NCBI GenBank assembly: GCA_964017065.1
Contig: OZ024788.1
Location: 1-64,000 of the forward strand
Reading direction: 5' to 3'
Source: Haliclona indistincta
Taxonomy: Eukaryota > Porifera > Demospongiae > Haplosclerida > Chalinidae
Length of the DNA: 64,000 nucleotides
Shown here: positions 44,195-57,592 of the stretch, piece by piece
Layout: each line of letters begins with the position of its first letter
Numbering within the stretch: the first letter of the stretch is position 1
Notes under the pieces: model-generated
Seen by the model: the letters and a program-made list of their open reading frames with translations, nothing else
Databases searched by the model: none
What the model was told of the DNA's origin: nothing
Program-made: the position numbers and the translations under genes

Positions 44195-45499
44195 TCAATC
44201 ATCGTCTGAGGAGCTGGGGTGGTCTAGTGGTGGCTGGTCCTTGTTATTGACTGACACCATCTTGATAATACCTTGCCTGCAATGAACCAAGCATCACACA
44301 CCTAGCCAGCTAGCTACCAGTAGCATACGCATTCATCTTCTCTATGAGGTGATGTAGCTGTTCAGCCTCTCGCTCCTTCTCCTCTTCCGTCATATCGTCT
44401 AATGGAGAGCGCCCATCCCCACCGGGAGCTGGGCCTCCAGTGACAGGGTCAATACTATATAGCACCAATATGGTGGCTCACACCAGCACATCATCACTCA
44501 CCTGTCTTTGGTCCGTACATATTCTTCAGTGTCTGAATCTTCACTGTCACTAGAGTATAGCTCCGCCCCTTCGCCACGCCCACCACCTAGCAGTCCGTGA
44601 GCCATCAGTAGACCAGCAGCATTACCATATCCAGTATGCTTTGCTAGACGAGTACCTGTCGGAGAGAGAGAGAGAGAGAGAGAGAGTGAGAGAGTGAGTG
44701 AGTGCAGGAAGATGGTGAAAGCTTACCATCCTCCTTGCACAGAACAAACAGTAGCTCAGCAGCGACCTCCTCGGCGCCATGGTTACCAGGCAACATCAGG
44801 CGAACTAACCTGTATGTGTGATTAATAGGTATGAACACACACGCAAGAGACACTGCTACCTGCTCTTGAGAGTGTCACCTTGCTCAGGACGATGAGAAAC
44901 CACACCCAATGGCGGCAATATCTAACAGAGCCAGCAGTACAGCGGCAACATTAGACTATAGTACTAACCTGTGACTTGAGGTACCTACGAATAGCACGAT
45001 GACCCTTACTGACCTGACGTAGAGAAGCTAGCACTGCATTGAGATTACGAGACTTCTTATCACACTACAAGAGAAATAACACACACACACTCACTCACAC
45101 ACTCACACACACACACACTCACTCACACACTCACTCACTCACTCACCCACTCACTCACTCACCCACCCACCAACTCACTCACTCACTCACTCACTCACTC
45201 ACTCACTCACTCACTCACTCACTCACCCACTTACTCACTCACCCACCCACTCACTCTTTCATCCACCAATTCACCTACCAGTAACACTTGTAGATAGTTG
45301 AGTAGATTGACTATAGCCGCCATATTATAACCATCAAACACAGTATCAATGTCAGTACATATAGTAGCCTGCTGTACTCCATCATATAGACCAGGATACC
45401 ACTGATGGAGAGTGGGTGTGGTTACTGCTGATTCAGGTAACAGCAGACAACTAGCGGTTGATGGCGGCATGTTAAGCAACACCTCAGCACAGTGACTGA

Positions 45500-45556
<57 letters not shown>

Positions 45557-46097
45557 ATGAGGCATGTTAAGCAACACCTCAGCACAGTGACTGAGAGGGA
45601 GAGAGAGAGTAATGAGGCATGTGACTGAGAGGGAGAGAGAGAGAGAGAGTAATGAGGCATGTTAAGCAACACCCCAGCAGAGTGACTGAGAGAGAGTCTA
45701 TGTCCCACCCACCTAACTATCGTCATGGTAGCATTGCTCAGATGAGCTGGCACTGATGTTAGTATTACTCGTATCAGATGGACCAGTGACTGTAGGGTTG
45801 CCTCTTCTATCTGAGTGGGTGTGGTCAATAGTCACATGACATGTGTGTGACACACCTCCTCAGCTTGTTGTACTGTCTGATTGAACAGTATCTTGAGCAC
45901 CTCACAGATCATATCTCTGATCCTATCCTCCAGTCGGCACGGTAACAGCACCACACTGTCCCTCAATGGACAGCTAGCCACTACCTCCGATGAAGAGGCT
46001 GGGAAGAGGAGTGAGTCCATTAGCTGCAGTAGAGATGCTACTCCATTATGATCATCTCTGAAACTAACCCTGTGAACAGCAATAGATACTAACTAGC

Positions 46098-46159
<62 letters not shown>

Positions 46160-47062
46160 TGCTAGCCGTACCTCTGGTCGGCACCGCATGCTGTGATTAG
46201 GAACAACAGTCGCAGATCATAATATACCAGCTCATAATGCGATGGAGAGGAATGGAGTGATGTGAGGTGATGGGTCAGGCCTGTCAGCATACCAACCCTC
46301 TCACATACTGTTGGTAACTCATGGTTCTTGAGCACAATATTACACAGACACTTGACGGCTTCCACCATTACTGCAATGATAACATGTCATCATGAGAACA
46401 CATGTTTAACAAACTAGACATGATGCATAGTTCCCTTAGTAACACAGTCAACTGGTCTACTTCCTACTATAGTGAAGGCACAGTTGGTGTAAGCTATATT
46501 CTACTTTTGAGTCTAGTCCAAACTTGTGGGCCAACAACAATATTATGTTCTGTAAATGACAGTATCGTAGCAAATACCACTTAGTGATGAGATAATCCTC
46601 ACCTGTTAGCTCAGGCTTGACCACACCCCTCAATGTGCCCTGCCCACTAAGACGAGCAAGACTACTCAACGTGCTCAATCCCCCTTCGCTCACTATGGGA
46701 CCACACCCATTCATCTGCCGGGCTAGAATACGCAGCACACTGAGTGACACGGCTACCGTGTCATGTGACCATTTAGGAGAATCTGATTGGTCACATTGCT
46801 CCAACAGAACTTGACATAGCTTCTGTTGTATAAACACAAGTTAGATCACGTGATCCGCGACATGTTACAGCTCACCTCTTTGCATTGGGTTGATACAACA
46901 ATATTGAAATTAGCTTGATTCTGTAAATATCCACAATCCCCATTATATGTTATCACTATATCATTACCATACCGCCTGCACAAAGCTATCCAACGCCTTG
47001 CGCGAGTCCTCCTCGCAGCTACCAGCAGGGCCGAGCCGTTCTAGTAACACTTCGCACTCCAT
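44195..47062 (-). CDS. RIC8A: RIC8 (synembryn), G-alpha chaperone/GEF
   Basis: Thirteen minus-strand exons join in phase to 561 aa (human RIC8A about 530): 46973-47062, 46876-46920, 46603-46822, 46172-46370, 45856-46069, 45713-45810, 45279-45495, 44969-45064, 44860-44921, 44727-44809, 44502-44655, 44329-44454, 44195-44276. Key stretches are [85 protein letters not shown] and [13 protein letters not shown], the order found in RIC8. The protein folds and activates G-alpha subunits in the cytoplasm, using an armadillo-type helical repeat. The acidic Ser cluster near the C-terminus could be a phosphorylation site. Intron 4 holds a TG repeat and intron 7 a CACT repeat. 154 bp separate its stop from the FUZ start. 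Confidence 0.93.
45075..45265. repeat. (CACT)n-type microsatellite in a RIC8 intron
   Basis: About 190 bp of CACT/CACC repeats between RIC8 exons 7 and 8. Confidence 0.95.
45480..45692. repeat. Repeat spanning the RIC8 exon 7 acceptor
   Basis: Three full or partial copies of CTCTCAG|TCACTGTGCTGAGG plus 'tgttgcttaacatgcc', the acceptor and first 30 or so bases of exon 7, joined by (AG)n tracts. Only the copy ending at 45495 continues into the conserved coding sequence. Confidence 0.88.
46100..46159. repeat. (TG)n microsatellite
   Basis: About 29 TG repeats in a RIC8 intron. Other dinucleotide runs lie at about 42330-42425, 50301-50345 and 52943-52991, all intronic. Confidence 0.95.
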
Positions 47063-47377
47063 ACTTGTGTGTACGAACAATTAGAGCTACAATATTTACG
47101 GTATCGGTAATTGCATAGCAGTGCTGGCCGAGGTGCTGGCTAGATTTATAATAGTTCATTCCTCGGTTCATTCCTTGAGCGAGCTAGCTAGACTGACTCA
47201 CTCACTCGCTGGCTGTTCTTAGTGTCGTCCTGATCTATGATACTGTAACTACCTCTCTATCTGAAGCTTATCTCTCGTGTCTACACGGCCATCAGCCGCC
47301 TCGTGTTCCTCTGATCGTCTAGCTCGCGGTTGTAGCTAAACCCTCCTGATCGCCCCCTGCGGCATATCTGGTCAACC
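47063..47377. promoter_or_regulatory. Bidirectional promoter, RIC8 / LRP5-6
   Basis: 315 bp between divergent start codons at 47062 (-) and 47378 (+). GC content is higher than in the flanks; no specific motif assigned. Confidence 0.5.
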
Positions 47378-50298
47378 ATGAGGCAGCCAATGGCGGTGTG
47401 GAGCGCTGTCCTAGTGTTCGCCTTGATGAGAGGTCAGTGTGTTTGTGATTACCTCGCTATTGTATTTGATTGGTCTGTGATGGGCTGGCTGCTGCCGGGC
47501 CAGCCCGTGTCGCCATCATATGTGGGTGTGTATAGCGGTATGCCGGGCCATGTTCTAGCCTTGTCGTGTCGCCAGCTGTGGCCCTGTGGCCAGCATTAAT
47601 TCAATATGGCGGTGGTGTACATTATGGCGACCCACATTGCGAACACTAGGGGGTGTGGTCATGCCATTGTGTGTAGGAGTGAGAGGGAGGAGTCAGTGAG
47701 GGCATGTTGTGGTATGTATTATTGCAGCTGGTGCTTACATGTTCTCTCTGTCTGGTCCAGCTGTATATTCCATGTCAGGAGGCAGTATACTGTATTATAC
47801 TGATGGCAGCAAGATCAATCGTGTTGATAACTCCTCTAATAGTGGGGTCACTGTCATCACAACACCACCAGCTAACTCTCCATATAGCATTGACTGTAAC
47901 TCATGTGATAACAAGCTATACTGGGCTAGCCAAGCTGACAGTACCATCAATAGAGGGACACCATCACTCAATGACAATGAAGTGGTCAGTACATGCAGCT
48001 AACTAATGGTGTCATGCAGTGCATGTCTCTCTCTCTCTAGATTGTCTCTCTCGATCTTGAAAGGCCAGTGGGTGTGGCTGTGGATTGGCGTAGTAACACA
48101 GTATATTATTCCGATGATAGAGGAGTTAACATGGGACGAGTGGAGGTGGTCACATGTGATGGTAGGTATCGCAGGGTCCTGGTGGATGGTATAGCAAGTG
48201 TTGGTCCATTAGCTATCGATGTATTGAGAGGGTAAGCCACCGCCCATCATTAGTGACACCTGCTATATGTCCCTCTATCAGGTACATGTATTGGATTGAT
48301 GGTTCTACTATCATGAGGGCGTGGCTTGATGGCACTAACCCCGCCCCCCTCACCACTGTAGCCTCGCCTCCATCTGATATCACAGTGGATTATTCTCATG
48401 AGCGGTTGTATTGGGTAGCTGGCGGCCAGCTGTCACGATCTCATCTTAATGGCTCCTTCATTGAATCTAATCTATTAGAAGCTACAGCCGTTAGTGTCAG
48501 CAACAATGTGCTGTTCTGGCTGGACAGCATGGGATTCATACGGTCACATATATTCCCACTCAATGGTAACACATCTACATCACCATCACTACCTCAGCCA
48601 TCGGAGCCTCGTGATATAACCTCATTCATGCAAACATCAGGTTAATAAGGTGTTAATATTATTAATAACTAGTGTGTTAATATTATTAATAACTAGTGTG
48701 TTAATAATTATGGTTAATAAATAATGTGTTAACATTGTCTCATTTGCACTAGTGAGTGGTGGTTGCTCAATGAATAATGGCGGCTGTGAGATGCTGTGTT
48801 TCACCATTCCCTCTTCCTCATCTCCTTCCTCCACTTCAAGGTGTGGCTGTACCACTGGTCTACGGCTCAAGAGTGATAACATGTCGTGTGTAGCCAGTAA
48901 GTGATGCAACACTCATTCTGTTCATAGCACTCATTGCTCTCTCTCTAGTCCCTGACAAGTTTCTGCTGTTCATCCAGCATGTTGGGCAAGCTGGTAATAT
49001 TCAGAGATCCATGATCATGAGGCTCTCACTGGATAGCCAAGATCCACTGGAGAGAATACCCATACCACTGAATATTAGCATAACAGCAGAGGCCAGAGCC
49101 ATAGCATACAACCGTGTTCATCACAAAGTATGTCATCACTACTACCACACCTTCATTATTATCACACCATCACTACTATCACACCTTCATTACTATCACA
49201 CCATCACTACTATCACACCATCACTACTATCACACCATCACTACTATCACACTATCACACCATCACTACTATCACACCATCACTACTGTCACATTCTCCA
49301 GGTCTATTGGACAGAGGTGGATCCTCCCCGTATCATGAGAGCTGATCACGATGGTACTCAGCGTGAAGTACTGGTTACCTCGAGCCTGTTTGCTCCCGAG
49401 GGTATGGCTGTTGATTATCGCGGTGAGACTCTCTACTGGGCTGACTCTAGGCTGGACCGTATTGAGGCCATGTCATTACGTGATAAACAGCCTCGCTATC
49501 GTAGAGTGATCACTGAGACAAGTGATGCTGACATGTTGCGTCATCCTCGTGGACTGGCTCTAGATGAGCAGCTGGGGTAAGCCACTCACCTTGACACAGA
49601 CACACACAATATTCCAGATATTCCTGTTAATAATTATTAGTGATAATGCCACTTATTGGCAGTGCATTATACTGGTGGTGAAAGGGCCATAAGAAGCAAT
49701 CAATCTATGGCAGTCATGTTTCCATGCTGTCCCTGTTTCATAGATAGTGTGTTGACTAATCTATTCATTGATGTTAGGAGGCTAGTATGGAGTGACTTCA
49801 GTCGTGCTGCGATAGAACAATATCATTTCAACTCATCTCAACGTGCTCTTCTATTGAACAATGCTCTAGTGCTTCCTGGCCCAGTAGCTATTCGTCCATC
49901 TGATAGAAGAATCTATGGTGCCGATTCATCACGAATATTCTACTATACTGGCAGCTCCAGTCCAAATACTCTACTAACAGGTGACTTGAACCTAGTACAA
50001 GGACTGGCATTCATTGGTGATGATCTGTACTGGTCCGAGAGCCATGCTATCAAGATGGCACCTGATACTGAGGTAGCTAGAGGACTGAACGGCGTGACGG
50101 GACTGGTTGCCGTGGATACAAGTGCTCCTGGTAAGACCACACCCACTCATTCATAACACCATTCTTCCTTTTAGTTTACGAGAGCTGTGACCATAAAAAC
50201 GGAGACTGTGATGATTTCTGTATAGTTATTGGTAGCTCAGAGCGTGTGTGTGCATGCCGAGAGAACTATCATGTGACAAGTACCACCATGTGTACACC

Positions 50299-50345
<47 letters not shown>

Positions 50346-52942
50346 ATCTCTCTCTCTCTCTCTAGATAATGACCCATTGCTGTTCCTGTCCAACTCTACC
50401 ATTGTCCACATGTGGCGTGGCTCCTCTGCTGGCTGGCCAGTAGGTCCTCCTCAGTGGGTCATCCTCCCTATTGCTGCCACTGCTCTGGAGTTTGATACTC
50501 GTTCCCGTACCCTGTACTGGGTCAGTGCTAATGATGGGGTGAGTCTTGCTTGTTGCTATGGTAACTGCTATAGTGTCTGTAGTATATATATCGCGCAGTG
50601 ATTGATGAGATTAATGTAACGGCACTCACCGCTGTTGCCGTGGTTACCTGTTGCTATGATGCAATATCAGACATTGCTGTTGATTGGTGGGGCCGGAACC
50701 TCTACTGGACGGACAAGGGGCGTGGTCTGATAGGTGTGGCTAAGCTGGATGGCACAGGACAGCAAGTACTAGCTGAAGGTTTAGACCAGCCTGATCGACT
50801 GGTGATTAACCCTTACAAGAGGTCAGTAATGGGTTAAATTAGTAACCATGGTGATGACATCATTCCCACAGTGTAATATACTATACTAGCCGAGATAAGA
50901 TTCGCTCTGTTGCTATGGACAGCAATTTGACCACACCTCCTGTCACTATATGGTCAAATAGCTCCTTATTCCCGATCCAAGGACTGGTGTTTGATACCAA
51001 GGACAGATTCCTGTTCTGGAGCTATACTAAGTGTGTGTATGAGTACCGGACTGAGGTCACAGGATCCGTTCCTGTACCAGTATACTGTGACACAAACCAT
51101 AATATTTTTCCAATGAAGGAACTTGCACCTTCCTTGCTGACCTACTATAGTGACCATCTCTTCATTCTAATACGTAATGGTACAGATACACATGTGTTCA
51201 AAGAGGATGAACACATGCCGCCTGGTGAAGGGAGTGTACCATTCTTTATTGGTAATATATCAGTGAGTGACTTCATCATTACTGACAGCTCATTACAACA
51301 AGGTAAGCTGGCTTCATATCGCTACTCTATTATGTAACGCGTTGTTGACTAAACATGACACTGACGCTATATATGGTGATATCATGACAAGGTGTCCATC
51401 AGTGCAAAATATTGCAACCATTTTTATGCTATGCATTGTAGTGTTTCTATGGTAACCAATGCTCCACCCACTACCTCAGATATCCATCCCTGTACCATCA
51501 ACAATGGGGAGTGTATGGCTAGTCATGAAGCTATCTGTCTGGTATCATCTCCTAGTGACAGGGAGTGTCGCTGCCCCCCGACCATGTTCCTCAAGAGATC
51601 CTTCAGTGCTGCTACTGGTTGCTCTGATGTGTGTTCAGGTGAGTGGCCTACATGTCATCTTCATGTCTTCATTAATCGTATAGATCCTGACACATTCCTG
51701 TTGATATCAACATCTGATACTATATACCATCTACCGATCAATGTATCAGCCACTAGTGAGCAGTGCCCCGCCCCTCCTGTTGTGCCCCGCCCACTGCCGC
51801 TAGGAGTGGTTGATAATGTGATGGGTGTGGCTTATGATTCTGTCAATGGGGGTGTGGTCTGGATTGAAGGAGGGGTTAATGGCAGTGTGTCTACCGCTCT
51901 AGTAAATGGATCAAATCATCGTGTCCTCACAACGTACACTGGTAGTATCACACCTCTCTCCCTCACATATGATAGTGATGGTGGACATGTGTTCTGGAGC
52001 AACACCTCTGGCACTCAGATAGAGCTGGTGTCGTATACTGGAGGACAAGGAGTGATGCTGACTCAGCCTTCTGCCCCTGTGCTACCCACTGTTAGAATAC
52101 CCATCGCCATGGACACCAGTAGCAGGTTGGTACAGTCATTGAGTGGATCATGACAGCACTCACTCCCTCCCTCTCTAGGTTACTATATTACAGTGATCCC
52201 TTCAGTCGATCCATTAAAAAGCTCAACCTTGATACTGGTAGTATTAGTGCTGTATCACGGCCTCGATCAGCGGCTCAGTTGCTTGCTGTGGATCGAGGCT
52301 CCTTCTGCTGGTATGAGGAAAGTCTACAAGCTGTACAGCTGTGTCATAGTGGATCAACTAGTGCTGTAGCTAATGGTACATTAGACCAGTTCACATGTGA
52401 GTCAGTCACCATGGTAACTAGTGCTGTAATCATGTTGCTCTCTCAGCTCTCTCCATGGTATCTCTGGACAGCGGCATCATCATATTCTGGTTCAACCAGT
52501 CCTCTAACTCGCTCTACCAGTATAGCTCTGGTTCCGCTCGTATCATAGCAACCATGCCCACTATGGTAACAGGAATTAGTGCCCACCACAATACTGACCC
52601 TACCACAATACGTGAGTTACTATGGTGGCTTGCTACACTTACCTCCTGTCTCTCTCTCATAGTACATCGTTGTGCTTCTGTGAATCGTACATGTAGTCAC
52701 CTGTGCAATCCTGAGAGTGACGAGTGCTCGTGTCCTCAGTTTAGTCAACTTGACAGTGACAAGAAGACATGCTTGCCAATCAGTGAGTTATGGCTCTCTC
52801 ATGTTACAGTTCATGTGTTCTCTCTTAGATTGTACTAGTGGACTACATGCCTGTTCTGATAACAGCAGCTGTATACCAGCAACACACCTGTGTGATAGCA
52901 TTAATGATTGTCTAGACGGATCAGATGAGAGAGACTGTAAGA

Positions 52943-52994
<52 letters not shown>

Positions 52995-54322
52995 TGACTC
53001 TCGCTTCCTCCCTCCCCTCTCTCTAGGTGAGTGTAATCCACAGACTGAATTCTTCTGTTACGCTAGCAATAGTTCTGACACTAAGTGTGTACCTAATGCT
53101 GACAAGTGTAATGGTGCTAATGACTGTACTGACGGGGAAGATGAGAGTGCTGATAATGGCTGTCATTGTGCCAGCACTGTGAGGTGTTACATTGATAGTG
53201 ACTTGTTTCGATGTATACCGACGAGCTGGATCAATGATGGAGTGAGAGACTGTAAGAATGGAGCTGATGAGAGAGGTACACACCCATCACACTCATTCTC
53301 ACCATCACACTCATTCTCACCATCACTCCTCGCACACTCACTCCTCCCACCATCACTCCTCCCACCATCACACCTCCCACCATCACACCTCCCACCATCA
53401 CTCCTCACACACTCACTCCTCCCACCATCACTCCTCCACAGGTTCATCAACTATCTCCGTCTTACCTACTATGACAGCAGTGTCTAGTACCATTGCTCTG
53501 ACCACGCCCACATCTGCCGTTCCTCCTCACTCTAATACTGTTGTCATCACCACCAGCACAGTGCTTGCCTTCTCTGTGCTGGTGGTAGCCATTGTGATGT
53601 TTGTGGTGTGTCAGTGCATCTTGTCACGGCGCTACAGGCAAACCAACAACATCCATCAAGACCACACATCCTCAATAAAGACCAGTTCATCTCCTCAGAT
53701 GCACAGCGACTTCTCAAGCTATTCCATCACCTCTACATCCATCAACTCTGAAGACACTCGCTCCACTACTGTACCGCATGATTCAAATGACATGTACATC
53801 AAGCGCAGACCACCCTTCCCATTCCCTAACCCACCCAACTCACCTAATAGATCAAGCTTCATGGCGGCCGATGCTCGTTCATTCGATCAGGACAGTGTGT
53901 TAATGAAACCGTGCCCCGGTCCTCCAAACCCTTCCATCAATCCTAGCGTCTTTAGTGACAATATGTCCTCAGTATCACAGCGCCGTTACACTGGCTCCTA
54001 TCATCGTAGAGTTGCTCCAGCTTATCATCATCAACCACACATCGTATACCAGCAAGCGCCTCACCCTCCTCCCCACCACTACTCACATCATTACCAACCA
54101 ACGCAGTTGCAACACACCATGCCATCACTAGTACCAGAATCAGACAATATATCAGAGAACAGTTACATGTCACAGCAGACAGGAGACTATGCTGACACTA
54201 GCTTTATTGATCAAGACGAGAGTGTTACCAGCACAGCAGACTGTTACTGTGACTCAGCTCCGCCTCCTTCTCTTGTTACTGGCTACAGCATAGATCCAGA
54301 TGTCGAAGATGACTTCACGTAG
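47378..54322 (+). CDS. LRP6: LRP5/6-type Wnt co-receptor
   Basis: Twenty exons join in phase to 1707 aa (human LRP6 1613). A signal peptide (exon 1) is followed by four beta-propeller plus EGF modules, with YWTD-type repeats such as LYWADS and LYWTDK. The EGF domains lie near aa 288-335, 605-646, 928-980 and 1256-1295. Three LDLa repeats with C-DGSDERDC-like ends follow (aa ~1296-1414), then a TM helix (~1450-1475) and a 230-aa tail. This domain order is specific to LRP5/6. The tail has Pro/Ser motifs (NPPNSPNRSS, PPNPSINPS, PPPSLVTGYS) resembling degenerate PPPSPxS sites that recruit Axin after phosphorylation. The protein would pair with Frizzled at the plasma membrane. Exon bounds: 47378-47432, 47728-47984, 48041-48231, 48282-48640, 48753-48896, 48949-49127, 49302-49576, 49778-50130, 50175-50300, 50366-50538, 50583-50821, 50872-51302, 51480-51638, 51684-52125, 52179-52396, 52447-52611, 52663-52782, 52829-52936, 53027-53275, 53442-54322. 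Confidence 0.9.
49128..49300. repeat. Tandem repeat in an LRP5/6 intron
   Basis: A 15-17-bp unit 'catcactactatcacac' repeated about ten times fills the intron between exons 6 and 7. A comparable 'ccatcactcctc' repeat fills 53280-53440 before the TM exon. Confidence 0.9.
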
Positions 54323-54508
54323 CCCGCATGAGCCTGTCTACCCATTTATATTATTGTACGTACTGTTTGTGTTGTTGTTGTCTGACGATCATCATTCACG
54401 CGAACCACCCCATCCCAATTTCGCTATTCTCTCACAAATAAAATTATAATTCGAATAATTATTTTGAACATAATAGCGTACGTACAATAATATATACGGC
54501 AAGCCAGC

Positions 54509-54967
54509 ATGGTGCTGCTTGGTCGTCTTCTTTTCAACTATCATCCCAAAGGAGCTGACTTTGGGCTCTATGGCGGCAGGAAGATCATGTGCGGCTTCAA
54601 GGTGACCTTCTCGAACAAGAAGTGCGTGAGATAATGTCGGTTGGTGCATTGTGGTTCACGTGATCGATCTTGCAGGTCCAAACGGCAGTGGAAACCCAAT
54701 GTACAGCGCAAGACGTACTTCAGTCCACTCCTGGAGACGAAGCTGTCGCTGAGAGTGACTCCATATGTGATGAGGTGTATAGACAAGGCGGGAGGGTTTG
54801 ACGGCTATGTGTACCATACTCCTGATCACAAGCTGCAGTCCAAGTTAGGTAGCTATCTGAAGAGTAAGATGCAGGAAGCCATTGATGAGGCAGGCATGGA
54901 CCCACCACCCCTAGTGAAGAGATACCCCAGGCCACCACGCAGCTTACGGGACAATAATGATCCATGA
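54509..54967 (+). CDS. Mitochondrial ribosomal protein bL28m
   Basis: Two exons, 54509-54621 and 54676-54967, give 134 aa. The N-terminal half has GLYGGRKIMCG and the second exon KRQWKPNVQRK, then LSLRVTPYVMRCIDKAGGFDGYV, which fits the bacterial L28 family as found in mitochondrial large subunits. A basic, short N-terminus is consistent with mitochondrial import. It follows LRP5/6 by 186 bp on the same strand and converges with Caprin, 58 bp between stops. Confidence 0.85.
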
Positions 54968-55025
54968 TTTATTAATAACATTAACACATTCAGTTGACCG
55001 AGTGGGTGTGGTCCAATGGGTGTGG

Positions 55026-57392
55026 CTACTGCTTGGGATTCCCACCACGGCTCTGTGTGTAGCCAGCATTTCGATAGTTAGAGCGTCCTCCTGCGGTGGC
55101 CAGTAACACAGTCAATGGGGCAAGTAGTATAGTAGGTACATTACCTCTCTTAGCACCATAGCTGTTGCCGCTGCTGCTGCCATATCTCCCTCCTCCAGCG
55201 CCTGACCAGCCACCCCTGCCTCCTCCATTGTCCCTTTGATAGCCATCTCTCTGCTGATGGTATCCTCCTCGACCACGCCCACCTCTATTACCACGCCCTC
55301 CTGAGTATCCACCTCCACTGTTGCCATAGTACTATTGAGCACACATGTTCACCAACACCACTAGGCCACAGCAGCTGTACTCACCTTGTTGCCGCCACTA
55401 TGGCCTCTATCTTTACCATCTGCTTGTTGCTTGTGCTGTACTCGTTCTTGTTCAGGATGGCCATTCTCTACTGGTGACAGTGCAGTGCGCTCATCACCTA
55501 CCACCACAGGTGCTGATGGATTGCTGTGCTCTAGGTAGAGAGACATGATGAGTTAGACCAACAGTTACAGCAGTAGTTACCTATCGCTGAGTCATGCATG
55601 AATACAAATGATTGTGACATTGGCTGAAGATTCTCAGTTGCAAAGCCAGCAAACTCTGGAGGTCTGGAGGGACACGGTCACACACACACACACACACAGT
55701 CACACACACTGACCTGTTAGTTACACTAGCTATTGGCTGTGTGTATTCCTGCTGGGGTTGAGGGGATACACCACTAACTGGTGGTAGCTGGTCTGGGATC
55801 GTACTAGGTACTGCTGCTGGTTCATCAACATCTTCACTATTCTCCTCTACAACTGCTGCTGCTGGTGGTGGCTAAAACAGAGAGAGTTTGCTAATATTAC
55901 GTTAGATTTTAATGGCTGAAGACATCTCATTAACATCACACGCTGCCTATTTGCTATTTCACTCTCTTCAACAAAGCATCATTGGTGCAGTGCATGGTCT
56001 GTAATACAGGAACGTCCCTGATCTGTTTCAGGTCCTACGATAGCTCACCACATCTTCCTCTCCCTCATCGTCATCTTCATCTTGCTCCTCATCTTCCTCA
56101 TCCTCGTCTTGTTGCTGTTGCTCATCAAGGATGCCGCTAGCTTCAATCGATTCCAACACATCATGTAACGACTGGTCTGTAGCTAGTCAAGGAACGACAC
56201 AAATAGCTAGCACCATGATCAGAGGATGGCACCATGATCAGAGGATAGCACCATGAGCAGAGGATAGCACCATGATCAGAGGATAGCACCACGATCAGAG
56301 GATAGCACCATGATCAGAGGATGGCACCATGATCAGAGGATAGCACCATGAGCAGAGGATAGCACCATGATCAGAGGATAGCACCATGATCAGAGGATAG
56401 CACCACGATCAGAGGATAGCACCATGATCAGAGGATGGCACCATGATCAGAGGATAGCACCATGATCAGAGGATAGCACCATGATCAGAGGATAGCACCA
56501 CGATCAGAGGATAGCACCATGATCAGAGAGGAACACACATGATGGATACAGGTTGTATTAGCAACTTCCTTGTTGCTTCCTTCATACAGTAACATGAGGT
56601 GCTCAGTAGCCTCATCTAGCTCCTTCTCATAGCTACAATAATGATGATATGAGCAGTAGTAATGGCGGCATCACTCACCGTGGGTTACCGGCTCTAGTGG
56701 GGTTCAACAGGTGATACAGGTCATCAATATTAGTGAGCTGAGCCTCTGTTAGCACCTGCCGCAGTGATAGATCACATGACCACAGAGCCCCATGACCCTC
56801 TTACCACAGAGCCAGCACTGGTTCCCTGTCTCAAGCACTCCTTAGCATGCTCACCAAGATTGCCCAACATGTGCTGCACACGAAATGAGTACTTGAGCTG
56901 AGCTCTGCTAGCCTCCCTCTCTGCTGCCTTTTGTTGCTGCTTGTCTAGTTTATCTTTCTTCTTCTTCTGTTTGTCAATCTAAGAGAGTAGCATCATAGCA
57001 GTGTCATTAGTCTCTCGCCATACCTCAGCCTGTAGTTGTTGGAACTGCTTCTGTAGTTCCCTCACTATATCCAGCTGTGTGGAGACCTCTGGTAGCTTAT
57101 CTATGGCCTGTAGCTGGTCCTTGGTGAGCTCTTTTCCCTCCTCTTTCATGGCGGTCAACCTGCCCTGTAGCAACCATCAACACGCCAGGAATGCTCGGCT
57201 ACATGGGCAAACCTTTCTCTTCTCTAGATTACGCGCCTTCTTCTCCACCACACCTGCTAGTACTGACACAGGGTCGACTCCCTCTGCTATCAGTATGGGT
57301 GATGGCGGGCGGGCAGCCTGAGGGTGCTGCTGCTGAGCGGTGCTGCTACTACCAACCGTCTTCTTGGAGGGCATCTTGATCGCGGATACCAT
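55026..57392 (-). CDS. CAPRIN1: Caprin RNA-binding protein
   Basis: Eleven minus-strand exons give 475 aa: 57213-57392, 57024-57164, 56805-56978, 56679-56755, 56550-56632, 56049-56182, 55714-55871, 55581-55663, 55385-55530, 55145-55331, 55026-55090. The first half matches the caprin homology region: LAGVVEKKARNLEKRK, GRLTAMKEEGKELTKDQLQAIDKL, a Gln/Lys coiled coil, then LTNIDDLYHLLNP. An acidic run (EDEEDEEQDEDDDEGEED), a Pro-rich linker and SFVFMHDS follow. The C-terminus is RGG-rich (GGRGNRGGRGRGGY). In animals caprins bind mRNAs and G3BP in stress granules. A 20-bp minisatellite (56205-56525) fills intron 5. Met at 57374 is an alternative start. Confidence 0.85.
56205..56527. repeat. 20-bp minisatellite in a Caprin intron
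   Basis: About 16 copies of GATCAGAGGATAGCACCAT with G/A variants. It does not include a splice junction. Confidence 0.93.
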
Positions 57393-57592
57393 GTGGGAAT
57401 AGTGGTCACGTGACCAGTGCCGCGTGTTCTAATAACTAGTACAACAAAGTGCAATATTGAAATATTTGAATTCAACTCTGCAGCTGGTCTGAATGGCGGC
57501 TAGTTAGCTGCCTTACAACTAACTAGACACTCCTTAGCAGCGGTAAGAGTGGTCATGTACCTTCTGTGATACCTAGCATCTTCTTCCAGGTC
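57393..57592. promoter_or_regulatory. Bidirectional promoter, Caprin / SUV4-20
   Basis: 200 bp between divergent starts. A GT...CCAG pair (about 57542-57589) suggests a small 5' untranslated intron that ends 3 bp before the SUV4-20 start codon. Confidence 0.5.
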
